The translations under genes and the position numbers were made by a program. A stretch of DNA of 64,000 nucleotides, taken from Malaya genurostris (taxonomy: Eukaryota > Arthropoda > Insecta > Diptera > Culicidae). The notes beneath the pieces were generated by a model. That model ran no database searches, was not told the DNA's origin, and saw nothing but the letters and a program-made list of their open reading frames with translations. The stretch's first letter is position 1. Each line of letters begins with the position of its first letter. Shown here in pieces: positions 1 through 9,885 of the stretch. Location of the stretch: assembly GCF_030247185.1 (NCBI RefSeq), contig NC_080571.1:168001421-168065420 (forward strand), written 5' to 3'.

Positions 1-232
1 CCTGAAGTTATACCCATCAACGTAAAGTGCTTAACGCTTAAATCAGTTAAGCGAAATCAGTCCAAATGGATTATGATCCGAGCACTTTTAATCACGGTGT
101 ATTATCATAACATGAAAATACAATATTTTCCAAATCATGACTCGTTTTGTACATTTTTGGAATCAGAATTTTACTCATGTAGTGTTAATGTTTGCAGTAA
201 TTTTGCAATATGACTTGTTTATTTTCTTCTAG

Positions 233-322
233 GCACCTGCTTCTATGTCACCGGCTCATTTACATCAATTTGCTGTTGCCCTTAGTCAAACACATCTATC
301 AGAGTCCCTTCCTTCTAGTCAG
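233..322 (+). CDS. candidate internal exon of a host gene
   Basis: This 90-base block is preceded by a pyrimidine-rich tract ending in TTCTAG and followed by the donor GTATGT, so it looks like a spliced exon. It is open in frame 1 for exactly 30 codons, beginning APASMSPAHLH and ending SESLPSSQ, with no stop, so both splice junctions would be phase 0. The peptide is rich in Ser, Ala, Leu and His; it has no zinc-finger or catalytic motif and I do not recognise the protein. No second exon of comparable quality was seen on this strand, so the rest of the window may be a long transposon-filled intron or flank. Alternatives are a chance open block or an exon of an unrecognised mobile element. Confidence 0.45.
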
Positions 323-749
323 GTATGTAATAGTAGAATTAGTCGAAATTGTTGTACTGTTCCGGTATTCATAATTGAGCAAGGGGAGCAACATATTTAA
401 ATTTCCACTTGATTCAAGTAAAGGTTTTCCTCTCACATCTCTAAATCATTTTTCATTCAAGTATACATTACTGAGATTTTTATAAATATTAATTTGATAG
501 GCATGGATATACTGCCACGTAGCCATTACATAAAAACTTAAATGTTTCAGGAATCAAAATAATAATTTCTTTTCAAGCTGATCTACGCTACAATGTTGCT
601 AGAGCCCTACAGAGTGAATTATCGTTTTCTGTCGTTTTACAAATTAAACTATTCTGGAGGCGGAGGCTTCGTTGCTAATTAGTCACCACCTAGAGAAAAC
701 ACTCTACTGCAATATGTGTCTGTTACCATCTTGTTACATTACCATCCAG
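323..749. other. intron-like spacer
   Basis: AT-rich non-coding sequence following the donor site of the candidate exon. I see no gene, RNA or recognisable repeat. Its end, 719-748, carries a motif (CTGTTACCATC) that recurs at 1029, just beyond the inverted-repeat element that follows. Confidence 0.4.
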
Positions 750-1028
750 GTCCGTACCCAGGATTTCGTTTCGGGAGGGACCCAAATATAAAAAATAATG
801 TTATTGACGATTGCTTATGCTCCTAATTCTCTGTGTGCCTTTTACGGGTGTGTTTTAAATGACACTTTGAACTTTTCCTTTGGAACTGTTATTGTATTAC
901 ATTTCTTCACGTTTACTGTCTTGTTATTTCTGTAACACATGACTGACACCTTCTAAATAATTATATATCTGTTTTTGATTTCGGGAGGGACCAGGGCCCC
1001 TGCCCCCCCCCCCCCTCTGGGTACGTGG
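750..1028. mobile_element. small non-autonomous inverted-repeat (MITE-like) element
   Basis: About 279 bp bounded by inverted copies of CGTACCCAG (753-761 and 1017-1025). Each is followed inward by a GGGAGGGACC block that appears in the same orientation at both ends, so the termini are only partly symmetrical. A run of 14 C lies at the right end. The flanks share CTGTTACCATC and TTGTTACATTAC, suggesting a duplicated target or an insertion in a repeat. There is no coding capacity. The transposase superfamily is not identified. Confidence 0.45.
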
Positions 1029-1540
1029 CTGTTACCATCCATTTTGTTACATTACGAGCGAAATAGTAAAGATTAAGTTAAGTGGAATTAAATGGAATTT
1101 ATTTTATTTTAAAGCCAACAAGTTCATTCCACTAGTCGCTCAAAATGTTATTTTAGTTATAGGAATTATTAATTCTAAGCTACATATTTATGTAAATGAA
1201 CACAAAATAAACTTTCCAATCTCACTATTTTCCGTTAAGTTTTAGTAGAAAGTGAAAATATATGGTGGAAATAGTTGAACAGTTGGAAAATGTCTTTTCA
1301 GTATTGAATAACAATTAATCAACTCGTTCAACATTGATCAGGAAATACACGATAATTTGTAAATATTATTTGAAATAAAATTCAAAACATTTATTGATCT
1401 AGAATAAAATTTATTACCACCATTTAATTCTGCCATAAGTATATCACGTCACTATACATATTCTCACAACACTTTAAATTATGTATAATGAACGTCACAT
1501 CACAGATACGTATTTCGATTATTATTTATATTCATCATCA
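1029..1540. other. unassigned AT-rich spacer
   Basis: About 500 bp of AT-rich sequence with no open reading frame above background and no repeat that I can pair elsewhere in the window. Confidence 0.4.
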
Positions 1541-2215
1541 GTGTATCGGGTTCTTTTGAGATTAATTGAAAGAATGCTGCAATGTTGTTTCTTTTATATG
1601 AAACGGAAGTAGGTATGTAGGTAGGAAAGCCTTGAGAAAAGCTTTTTAGGGTAGGAAGAGGTTAAGTGTTTTCTATGTATATTTGTCTCCTGTGTGTAGG
1701 TAGTAACTTACAAAGCCAGTAAGACCTATTTACTTGGTCTCTGTTTAGTAAATAAGTGGAATTATGTTTGAAAATTTCTGCCGTATCTAATTTCCACGGG
1801 TTGGAAATTTGCTTGAGATTTTTATGTCATTGGTTGTGAGTCCATGGTTTTCGGAGAAAGGCATGCTACTGCTACTTACGTGACTTGAAATGGTGTGATA
1901 ATCCCCGTTTCAAATCCTTGGATGCTTTGCTTTGTTCCTTGAAACGGGTATCTAATGTTCTCTTTGTTTGTGCAATGTATAATTTATCAAAATGAGAACA
2001 TGGATTTTTTCTTCAATGTATTAGTAGGATCTGTCATAGATCCTAGTAGAGTTTTCAATTGATAGTACTACTGAATACTAAATCCCAGCCAAAGGGTTTT
2101 AATTTTGATTTAAGTGAATATGCCATGTTAGATTTGAAGTTCACCGATGTCCTTTTCAAATTTTCTGATAAGGGGGTCAAAGTTGTGAGTGGTAGTTTTT
2201 TCAATGATCTTATTT
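1541..2215 (-). pseudogene. Penelope-like retroelement 3' fragment (GIY-YIG region)
   Basis: Read on the minus strand with several stops and frameshifts, roughly 1900-2010 gives a peptide of the form CSHFDKLYIAQTKRTLDTRF followed by KEQ. This fits the GIY-YIG endonuclease core of Penelope-like elements (C-x2-C/F-x-K-x-YIG-x-T-x-R). Upstream (about 2100-2215) are remnants resembling the basic linker between RT and endonuclease; downstream (about 1750-1860) is the tail after the nuclease core (HGLTTNDIKI and a TAEIF-like stretch). The YIG glycine is alanine here and the second cysteine is Phe, so it is inactive. No RT domain is present, so this is a truncated copy. The call rests on the short conserved core and the order of the flanking pieces. 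Confidence 0.55.
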
Positions 2216-2224
2216 TCTTAATTT

Positions 2225-2457
2225 GTTACTAATTAATTAGGGTAATTTTTGAGTAATTCGCTACGTTCATATGAAATCAACGAAGCTCCCCTCCAAAATA
2301 TACTTAAAAACACGAAGTCCAGAAAATAATTTGTTGCTAGTTACTAACGGTAATTTTGAATTTATAACTCAATTTTTTTTGAGTCCTTCGCTAGGTTCAT
2401 ATAACATCATATAACCTTAATCCCAAATATGCTTCAAAACAAATCGAGGCCCGTTGA
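2225..2457. repeat. diverged satellite-like tandem repeat, two units
   Basis: Two imperfect copies of a unit of roughly 110-140 bp. The unit runs from an (A/T)TTAGTTAC-type start, through TTCGCTA-GTTCATAT, to CTTCAAAACAAATCGA. The same unit recurs at 8400-8550 and, inverted, at 63490-64000. It ends exactly where the A-tail of the adjacent I-clade element begins. Confidence 0.65.
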
Positions 2458-2736
2458 TTTTTTTTCCATAAATACGTTTATTTCATAGCCAATATACATA
2501 GATTTTTCTTCGCCGTGGCATCCACAATACAAAGTACTTTAAACCAAATACAATTCGAACATCATATTAGTATGTTTATCAGTTAATCTAAACACTGTTC
2601 TATCAAGCGAGTTGCTTTTTCAAATTACATTAAATAAAATATATTTATTTTGTACATGATCTTGTAACTATTTCAGGTTTGTTTGTATCAGTTAATCACT
2701 TTTATTCAATGTAAGATAGCTGGCTATTGGTTGAAC

Positions 2737-3808
2737 TCATGAAAGAGAAAACAGTCTAACACAAAATAAAAAATAAATTGGAACTTCAATGGATTTAATA
2801 AAATGATAAAGAAGTTTCATGTAAGGAAGGTCACGACAAGCAAAAATGTCGCGAACTGGGACATTGGATAGTCTACCTTGGGTACGCAAGGAATTTATTA
2901 GTTGAGATCTGACATCACGATACTCCACGCATGTCCAAACGACATGATCAATATCGCGATAACATTAAACACAAGCACTATGATTAGCCTCGGAAAGTTC
3001 AATTCGAAGGAGATGTGCATTTAACGTGTAGTGATTGGACATGAGCCTGGACATAACACGAATGAAGTCCGTACTCACACCCAGTCCCCTGAACCATGCC
3101 TTTGTCGATATTTTAGGAATAATTGAGTGCATCCACCGACCAAGATCATCTTTATCCTAAGAAGCTTGCCAGCTGGCAAGTGTTCTTTGGCGAGACGCGC
3201 TATAGAATTCGTTGAAAGCAATCGGTCTCTCATAAATTTCACCCTCAATAGCACCACTTTTATTGGGCTCTGGAGCAATGTGCCGGGACCCAAACTATTA
3301 TGATTTGATAATTATTGTTCAATATGTCGTTCAGGCACTGTTTTATTTTGCCCAGGAAAAACGGTTCATTTTTGCCAGCAGCATTTGAGCGAATGGCTTC
3401 AATTGCACTCAGGCTATCTGCGAAGAAAAAATAATGGTTTGGAGATAATGTGGCGATTACACTCAAACTATAATGAACTGCTGCTAACTCTGCTATATAA
3501 ACAGATGCAGGTTCTTGAAGCCTAAATAAAGCCGAAACATTATTGTTGAATATACCAATCCCAGTAGCCTCTTTAATTCGTGATCCGTCCGTGTGAAATA
3601 TTTTCTCAAAGTCAATATGCCTGAACCTACTTGTAAATAATTTTGGGATTTCCATCGAGCGTAGGTATTCCGGGATTCCACGCACTTCGCGCTGCATGGA
3701 TGTGTCGAAAAATAGAGTTGAGTCAGAGACATTTAGGAGGGTGTCACTGATAGGAATATATCTTGAAGAGTTGATATCCTGCGACATATGGTTAAAATAT
3801 ACTGTCAT
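2737..3808 (-). pseudogene. ORF2 RNase H and C-terminal zinc motif, I-clade copy A
   Basis: The 182-codon stretch 3808-3260 contains RNase H landmarks: HTDGSR (first Asp), AELAAVHYSL (Glu), FADSLSAIEAI (Asp) and IVWVPAHCS (His). In an intact element this domain degrades the RNA strand of the hybrid. After a frameshift the C-terminus continues to 2737, with EYRDVRSQLINSLRTQGRL. In copy B this tail also shows a Cys-His motif (CTCGEGYRDIDHVVWTC). The frame runs past the position where copy B stops. Confidence 0.78.
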
Positions 3809-4726
3809 CTTGTTTGATATTGAAGCTCAACTAGCCTTTCGGAGTTATTAATAACCAGGGGACTCAGTACCTCACATCTTATTAGCAGTCGCGATGAAAG
3901 CTTCGAAAAACGATATTTCAATGGAAAAACTCCCGCCAGAATTTCAAGACCAATTGTATGTGTCAAATGCATGCAGCCTAAAGAAATTCGCAAACAACGG
4001 TACTGAATTCGCTCAAGTTTGATAATATGAGAGTTTGCAGCGGAAAGAAAGCAAACGCATCCATATTCCATCACTGAAAGTATCGTTGTCTGATACAATT
4101 TTATTAGATCTTCCGGATGAGCACCCCAACAAAGATCCTGTTATTGTTCGAAGAAAATTTACTTTTGTTGGCATTTTGTTATCAGATACCTAATGTGTCC
4201 TCCCCAAGTGCATTAGGAATCAAACCACACCCAGAGGTATTTGAAAGACAAAACCTGTTGGAGTCTTTCTTCCCATCATATGAAGTTGAAGCTGCGCGGG
4301 ATCATGCTTTCTTGAAAAGACGATCAGCTCTGTTTTCTCCGCAGAGAATTCGATACTCAGATGAACAGCCCAAACGGACAAGTTATCTAAGGTATCTTGC
4401 AATAGTTTTTGCAGATCAATAGCTTTGGATCCAGTAACTGAAACCACGCTATCATCTGCAAATTGTCTTAGTGTACATGGGTTTACTAGACAGATGTCAA
4501 TGTCGTTTACACAGAAATTATAGAGGAGCGGACTGAGGCATGAGCCTTGCGGGAGACCCATGTAGCTAATTCTGATTGTTGTCAAATCGGCATGTGAAAA
4601 ATACATGCACTTCTCTGACAATATAATTATTTATAACCGTTGGAAGTCCATGTTGGTGGAGTGCTCTTTTATTGTCTAAATATACAGATGCCATTTGTTG
4701 TTTTTGAGCGAAGGCAATTTGGATGT

Positions 4727-5130
4727 CAGACGAAAGTAACGCAAGGCAATCATTCTTCCCTTATTTCTAGGCTTGGATCTATTATCTGTTCGTATGAATG
4801 TCTCAAAAGCAGTTTTTATAGCTGATATGCTACAATCACGTATTGATTGTTTTGAACTCTTACAATTAATTAATTTCGACATTCATCGTCGTAGTCTGCG
4901 TAATCACCCCTTTTTAATATTACCTTCCGCCAGAACAAACTATGGATTCAATGAACCATTTACTAGTATGTGTCGTTTATTCGTTAACTTATATAATGTC
5001 TTCGATTTTCATGTATCTCGAAATGTAATCAAACGATTGTTTCTTAGTCACTTATCATGTTAGTTTTAGAATCAAATATTGGTACAAAGATGAGGAGGTT
5101 TTATGCCTACTGAAGGCAGAGGTTTAAAAA
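4727..5130 (+). mobile_element. CR1/Jockey-type non-LTR 3' fragment nested in copy A
   Basis: An open stretch ending at 5063 reads ADMLQSRIDCFELLQLINFD, then RRSLRNHPFL, NYGFNEPFTSMCRLF and FDFHVSRNVIKRLF. This is the typical C-terminus of CR1/Jockey-group ORF2 proteins (after the RT, no RNase H). It lies antisense to the host I element and is 5'-truncated to about 400 bp, as target-primed retrotransposition commonly produces. A short 3' UTR ends near 5130. I saw no clear target duplication. Confidence 0.6.
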
Positions 5131-5190
5131 TTCTCTGCTCCAGGTTTTTGAATGGTGATAACTTTTATTTGGACAATAATTTGCTCAAGA

Positions 5191-5362
5191 AACTTTAGTT
5201 TTGCAATGAGCGGAAACATATTTTGGAGAAGCCAACTGAATGAAAAACTAACAGAAAAGATGAATTTGGATTCCAAAAATTCATTTTTTTCTGTTAGATT
5301 TTCATTCATTTGGCTTCTCCAATATATGTTTCCGCTCAGTCATTGCAAAACTGAACTTAGTT
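5191..5362. repeat. short foldback / inverted-repeat element
   Basis: Two arms of about 80 bp (5191-5270 and 5280-5360) are near-perfect reverse complements around a centre at about 5275. Landmarks are AGTTTTGCAATGAGCGG and GAGAAGCCAA on the left and their complements on the right. It would form a long hairpin. It has no coding capacity and lies beside the CR1-like fragment inside copy A. Confidence 0.75.
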
Positions 5363-5872
5363 ATGGCGGCTTTACGCCAAACAACTAAAATTAATAAATC
5401 GTCAAGTAACTTGATGAACAATTCCAACAAACGTCTTTTTCAAGGTCGGACAGATTCTTCACCAAGTTGAATATAATTATGTCCATCCCAGGAGCGTTAT
5501 TGTTACAAGACATGAGTGCTATGGAAAATTCCATCATTGAAAAGGGACTAATGAAGACTAATGGAGAAGGCTCCCTAATAATGCAATGCGTAGGAACAGA
5601 ATCTGGACAAACTTGCCTCGCAAAATGAAACATCCATCGATTCGAGTATTCCTCAATCTTATTTCCTACGTTACGATTCCTCATTCGTCTGGCCGTATTC
5701 CAAAGAGTGCTCATTGAGGTTTCTCTTGACAAACATTCGACAAAATGTCTCCAATAGCTACATTTCTTGGCCCGAAGTATGCTCTTGTACTTGGTTTCTA
5801 AAGTCAAGAATTTTTCAAAATTCTGAGGAGTTCCTCCTCCTCGTTTTAAAAACGTCTTGAAAGCATTTTGTT

Positions 5873-6573
5873 TCACGTGTTTAGCCTCTGAGCACTCTTT
5901 GTTCCACCAAGGGTTTGAAGGCCTTCTGTTAGACGATGATCGCTACCGTGTAAATCAGGAAATACTTTCCAGGTGCAATCTAGTCGAATTGAAGTCGAGC
6001 AAAGAGATAAATCAAATGCACTTGGATGTGCAGGAGGTCTTGGAATCCGTGTCATGGTACCCATATTTAATACCATCATGCTAAAATTGTCGCAAATATT
6101 ATATATTAAAGATGATCTGCTATCATTGTAAACGGAACCACACATCATTCCGTGCGAATTGAAATCTCCCAGAATCAATCGTGGAGCAGGGAGGGCTTCA
6201 ACCATTTCATTAAGCTGTCGTTGTCCAACTTGAGCTCTTGGAGGAATATAATCCGAAGCAATGCAAATGTCAACTTCTATACTAGAAGTCGAAAGAATGT
6301 TTAATCTATAAAACTAATAGCTTTTCTTAATTTCTAAAAGCACGGAGAGTCTCTATCGAAACGTATAATGTTAATGTCATTAAAAATTAGGGCTATGTTT
6401 GATGTAAGCCATGTTTCGAACAAAGCAAATACATCACATTTTTGACTACGCAACAAAACTTTAAATGAATCAAGTTTTGGTATGATACTTCGACAATTCC
6501 ACTGCAAAACAGTGATTGAATCATTTGCGGCAGATGATAAATTATCCATCAAATGATACAAAACCTGAGACAA
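5873..6573 (-). pseudogene. ORF2 apurinic endonuclease domain, I-clade copy A
   Basis: The start reads MSQVLYHLMDNLSS and then ITVLQWNCRSI, the usual N-terminal motif of retrotransposon AP-like endonucleases. Further on come ALFETWL (6400-6430), LILGDFNSHG (about 6170) and LHGSDHRL (about 5945), the active-site blocks with the E, DxN and SDH residues. In the active enzyme this domain nicks target DNA to prime reverse transcription. The domain is split into at least two frames, with a frameshifted stretch at about 6210-6330. Confidence 0.75.
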
Positions 6574-6895
6574 CTGGCCATTGAGCTGATAACTGTTTCA
6601 AAAAAGTTCTTGCTATTGGAAAGAATGCCGTTATGATGGTCTATAGAGGTTCAGAAATATTTGATGCTGCGGAAATCCATTTTACATTTCCCGAAAACTT
6701 AAGTAATCCTGATAGTGGCTGTGAAACGGAGCCCACTGGGTTATTGTCTTTTCTTGTGCTAGTTCCTGGATTGGTTTGTAAATTTGACAAACCAGGAGGC
6801 ACAGTTTTTGGTTTAAAATTTGGCTTTTTAGATTTAACACGGGGATCTTTATTTGAAGGTGTAATTTTAGGTGCCTTTTGTGGTAATTTGTGATT

Positions 6896-7811
6896 TCATA
6901 ATCTCCTCTTAACAGACCCTTGAGGAGTGACAAACGAGGTATCTTCACTCTTTCCGTCAGAGTCATATTCCTCTGGTACGGCAAGATTTAAAAAACTGTT
7001 TTCAGTTTCCAAATATGGGACATCAATCGTTTTAAGCATTTCTGCATATGTGCGCTTAGACCGTGCTTTTAAAGAAAGCATCATTTTGTCTTTGCGTAAC
7101 TGAAATGCAGCGTATACTGAAAGATCATCATGAGGACTCTCCCCACAATAAACACATTTTTCAATATCTTTATCGAAAAGAATATCGTTGTGAGGCCCTT
7201 GACATGTTATACATTTAGATTTATTATTAAAATAAGTAGCTGTATGTCCTAATTTTTTACAGTTCATGCAATTCATAACATGCGGTACGAAAAGCCGAAC
7301 AGAAAGACGAATTTTATCGATATAGACATGGCTAGGCAACGGAAATCCGGCAAATGTTACTCGAAACAAATCTGAGGGTCGATAAGACCTAATTCCATCG
7401 TCAGTAGATGCTGAGTACAATTGCTTGTACTCGAGTATCTTAACTCCCTCAAGCATGGAGTTTTTAAAACGACCAACTCCATTTTTAAATAAATCATCGG
7501 CTGTCAGACTTGCTTCCGTGACAACACCGTCAATTTCCACAACCTTCGATGGAATGTAAACTCTCTATTCAACAGCAAATAATTTACAGGTTACAATATT
7601 GTTTGCCTGTTTCAAATCGTCATCAACAACTCGAATTTTATCACTATTTACTGTAGAGATTTCTACAACTTTTGAAAAATGTGATGTTAATGCCTTTGTA
7701 ATTCACGTCAAATTTAATTCATTTTCTTTTGGTAGCCTCTGGATAATGTTTAGCCCTTGGAGAATTTAAGATTTTACTAGCATCCGGAATCGGATTCGGA
7801 TGATCTTCCAT
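6896..7811 (-). pseudogene. ORF1 gag-like nucleic-acid-binding protein, I-clade copy A
   Basis: The reading starts near 7811 with MEDHPNPIPD and reaches a long open stretch of 214 codons (7540-6896) after at least one frameshift. Residues about 85-135 of that stretch carry three cysteine-rich knuckles: CMNCKKLGHTATYF, CITCQGPHN and CVYCGESPHDD. The first and third fit C-x2-C-x4-H type gag fingers; the ORF1 protein would coat element RNA. The original start may have been an upstream ATG that is GTG here (ATG in copy B at 11932). The C-terminal part is Lys/Ser-rich. It is broken and not expected to be functional. Confidence 0.75.
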
Positions 7812-7860
7812 GAGATCATCCACTACATTAACTGTTTTTTTGTTGCTCATCCAAAAATTT

Positions 7861-7924
7861 CAAATTGGCAGTCTTCTGCTGTTTCCAATTGGCAGTCTTC
7901 TGCTGTTTCCAATTGGCAGTCATC
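7861..7924 (-). repeat. triplicated 24-bp motif in the I-element 5' UTR
   Basis: The 24-bp unit CAATTGGCAGTCTTCTGCTG plus TTTC is present 2.7 times in tandem. Copy B has a single corresponding stretch (GACTGCCAATTTGAAATC near 11750), so the array expanded in copy A or its source. Non-LTR 5' UTRs hold the internal promoter, so it may affect transcription; that is inference. Confidence 0.65.
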
Positions 7925-8127
7925 TGTCATTGTCTGCTATCTCAGTTGCTCTACCATCGTTGTGGTTACCACTGAACTGAACTACCTGTACCTTACCCCA
8001 GGTACAGTGCTGTTGTTCTTGGTGGCGATCAAATGTGATCCTTGCAGTGCTACACTCACGATATATGTCGTCCCTTTCGATCCTACGCAGCGTACAAATT
8101 CTGGTACCAGGTAGATCAACACTGGGT

Positions 8128-8250
8128 TGCTTTAGCACCTCTTTGCCTTTGCACCCCTTCGTCTTCGCACCTTTACGCTATGGCACCTCTGTGACTCGTC
8201 ACGTCTATGCCCTCGCACCTCTGTGTCTCTACACCTCTGTGCGTATGAAC
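8128..8250. repeat. GCACCTCTGTG minisatellite
   Basis: Imperfect tandem copies of a ~13-16-bp unit built around GCACCTCTGTGTCTTT (GCACCTCTTTGCCTTT, GCACCTTTACG, GCACCTCTGTGACTCG and so on). The same minisatellite occurs at 63382-63475, again next to the 5' side of an I-clade copy. Confidence 0.7.
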
Positions 8251-8399
8251 GGGATGGCCTTCGTTGCTAGCTTTCCAGTCGGGAAACGCCCCGAATATTG
8301 CCTTGGCTTTTATCACCAGCAGTTTTAGCTGCCTGCAACTGTTAACTCACGTGCAGTATAATCGAAGCACAACCTTTTCACTTGAATGGTTTTTACTGA

Positions 8400-8550
8400 A
8401 TGCCCCAGCGAATAATTAGTTACGGTTGCTAATTAGTTACGGTAATGTTGAATTTTTTGCTCATTTTTTAAATATTTTTGAATACTTCGCTGAATTTATA
8501 TGATGTAAACGAAGCCTCCCTCCGAAATATGCTTCAAAACAAATCGTACC
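8400..8550. repeat. satellite unit containing the left duplication breakpoint
   Basis: One unit of the satellite also seen at 2225-2457 and 63490-64000: TTAGTTACGGTAAT, TACTTCGCTGAATTTATATG, then ATGCTTCAAAACAAATCG. The 10.4-kb duplicated unit begins inside it at 8447. Confidence 0.65.
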
Positions 8551-9008
8551 CCATCGTGCTCAATTTTTGCCTTTCTCTTCTCATATAGAAAGATTATGCA
8601 ATCATTGTGAAAACCAACCTGAACCGTGGCCCGGAGTGTCAAGTGTCATATATCATTCGACTCAATTCGTGGGGATCGTAAAATATGTATGTGTGTGTGT
8701 TTATGCAAAAAATACGCATTTAACTTGCTCCGGCTTTGCTGGACCGATTTTCACAAATTTCGATTCTTATGAAAGGTTTTATGGTCCCATAAAACGCTAT
8801 TGAGGTTTATCCTGGTCGGACTTCCGGTTTCGGAATTACAAGATGATACGTGCGAAAAATGGTATCAAAAATTGCACTTTATTTTCTCGGCGATGTCTGA
8901 CCCGATTTGCACAGTCTAAAATTCACATGAAAAGTCATACTTTCTCGCTTTACATTCGTTTTTTTAAGTACTTCGCTAAATTAATATGAAATTTGTTAGA
9001 AAACAAAT
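8551..9008. other. unassigned repeat-like spacer (also at 18973-19430)
   Basis: Non-coding. It contains CCGATTTTCACAAATTT and TTCCGGTTTCGGAATTACAAG motifs of a kind that suggests an old dispersed repeat, plus a short (GT)n. Short open frames here show no domain. Confidence 0.35.
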
Positions 9009-9262
9009 CGAATACCACTTGATAATTTGTGAATACGACTTATTTTACTATGGAGCGCCTTTTAAAATTATACTTTGTACAAAAATGGGTATAATCGTGA
9101 AAAACTCTTGTCGTATTTAAGGCAACAACAAATTTGTTCTGCGTGCTATCGGAAATATGTTCATATGACAAAATGAAAATTTTCTGCAGTATGTGATATC
9201 CAACAATAAATCAAAGTTGCAGTTTTCTAAAACAATTGGTATGAACGAGTAAAAGGTGAAAT
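9009..9262. repeat. dispersed repeat of unknown class, copy 1
   Basis: About 250 bp shared at moderate identity with 39262-39510. Common blocks include GTGAATACGACTTA(T/C)TTTACTATGG, GCCATCGGAAA-type sequence (GCTATCGGAAATATG here) and TTGGTAT(G/A)AACGAGTA. It is non-coding and I cannot place it in a family. Confidence 0.6.
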
Positions 9263-9656
9263 TTAGTGCCAAAATCATCTCACTGCTAGGTGGATGAAGC
9301 ACATTTTCATAGTAATTCAGACAACGACGCATTCTCTCTCTGTCAGAAAAAATATGACTTGATCGCTGCAAAAGGCTCTTGATTTTCTCAATCTTCAATA
9401 GTTTCTCCATTTCCTTCCCTGTTTCAATACAGTTCACAGTCCCAATCCACGAACTTGTATCCAATACCCAATAACATCAAGTATAGCTCGATATACCGGG
9501 CAATCATATTTCACAAAAAATAAATAAAACTAATAACTAACTAATATTTCCCAATGACTTTGAATACCTGCTCAAAAATGTTCAAGAACATCGTTGTTAC
9601 AAACATATCCTCCAGTTTAACTCCGCTTTCTTCGATCATCGATTTGATCATCAACG

Positions 9657-9866
9657 GAAAAGCAAAGTCTTGGCATTACATTCCTTTCGTAGAATTTGGC
9701 CTTTTTGTTTCAACTGACTTCGCAGCCGATTCTTAGTGTACAGAATCATTGCATGGCTAGTACTATGGATCCTACTGACACTAAGAATCCTTCCAGGTCG
9801 GGGCTAGAAGATACGACAGCTGGCTTGTAAGACCAGCGTCCTATGCATTGAACCGCCAACCCGGAA
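9657..9866 (-). mobile_element. tRNA-derived SINE (Feilai-like), copy 1
   Basis: Read on the minus strand, the head starts CCGGGTTGGCGGTTCAATGC and continues AGGACGCTGGTCTTACAAGC, resembling a tRNA with D- and anticodon-arm features. The Pol III B box expected as GTTCGAGCCCC is degraded to CTTCTAGCCCC. The body holds AAGAATCGGCTGCGAAGTC, and the 3' end is the short simple tail ACTTTGCTTTT. This matches the layout of Feilai-type mosquito SINEs, which borrow non-LTR machinery. It is not a functional tRNA. Confidence 0.7.
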
Positions 9867-9885
9867 CCGAGGCATATTTCGTCTC

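Larger units (their letters stand above)
3805..5876 (-). pseudogene. ORF2 reverse transcriptase, I-clade copy A (interrupted)
   Basis: Pieces in order on the minus strand: the RT N-terminal linker (5876-5405, with NVGNKIEEYSNRW and a CNNNAPGMD block), foreign DNA at 4727-5400, then the RT palm (4621-4220) with YMGLPQGSCLSPLLYNF and the catalytic block RQFADDSVVS, and the thumb region (4098-3805, EYGCVCFLSAANSH). The FADD aspartates are intact. The other catalytic motif, around 4700, reads LDNKRAL instead of a D-x4-FD type, so it is degenerate. Comparison with copy C (51905-53135) shows that only about 180 bp of the RT is replaced by the ~680-bp nested block. Confidence 0.75.
2458..8114 (-). 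mobile_element. I-clade non-LTR retrotransposon, copy A (nearly full-length, broken)
   Basis: On the minus strand this element runs 5' UTR (8114-7830), ORF1 gag with CCHC knuckles (7811-6896), ORF2 with AP endonuclease, RT, RNase H and a C-terminal zinc motif (6573-2737), then a 3' UTR ending in AAATAAACGTATTTATGG and an A8 tail (2458-2465). An RNase H after the RT is characteristic of the I superfamily; the order fits I factor and mosquito MosquI-like elements. Its 5' boundary was set by comparison with copy B (11557), where homology begins at GGTACCA. It carries frameshifts and stops throughout and has foreign DNA nested at 4727-5400, so it is dead. It also supplies the empty site that defines the Transib-like insertion in copy B. 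Confidence 0.8.

Noticed and set aside
3075..3293. Separate small genes within the I-element tail
   Set aside because: These are other-frame readings of the RNase H/C-terminal region; copy B shows the true frame.
8567..8803. Small secreted-protein-like ORF (also at 18989)
   Set aside because: It lies in repeat-like non-coding sequence, has no domain, and both copies come from the duplication, so conservation says nothing.
9800..9866. tRNA gene on the minus strand
   Set aside because: The head is tRNA-like, but the B box is degraded, there is no full cloverleaf, and it continues into a SINE body with a CTTTG tail.
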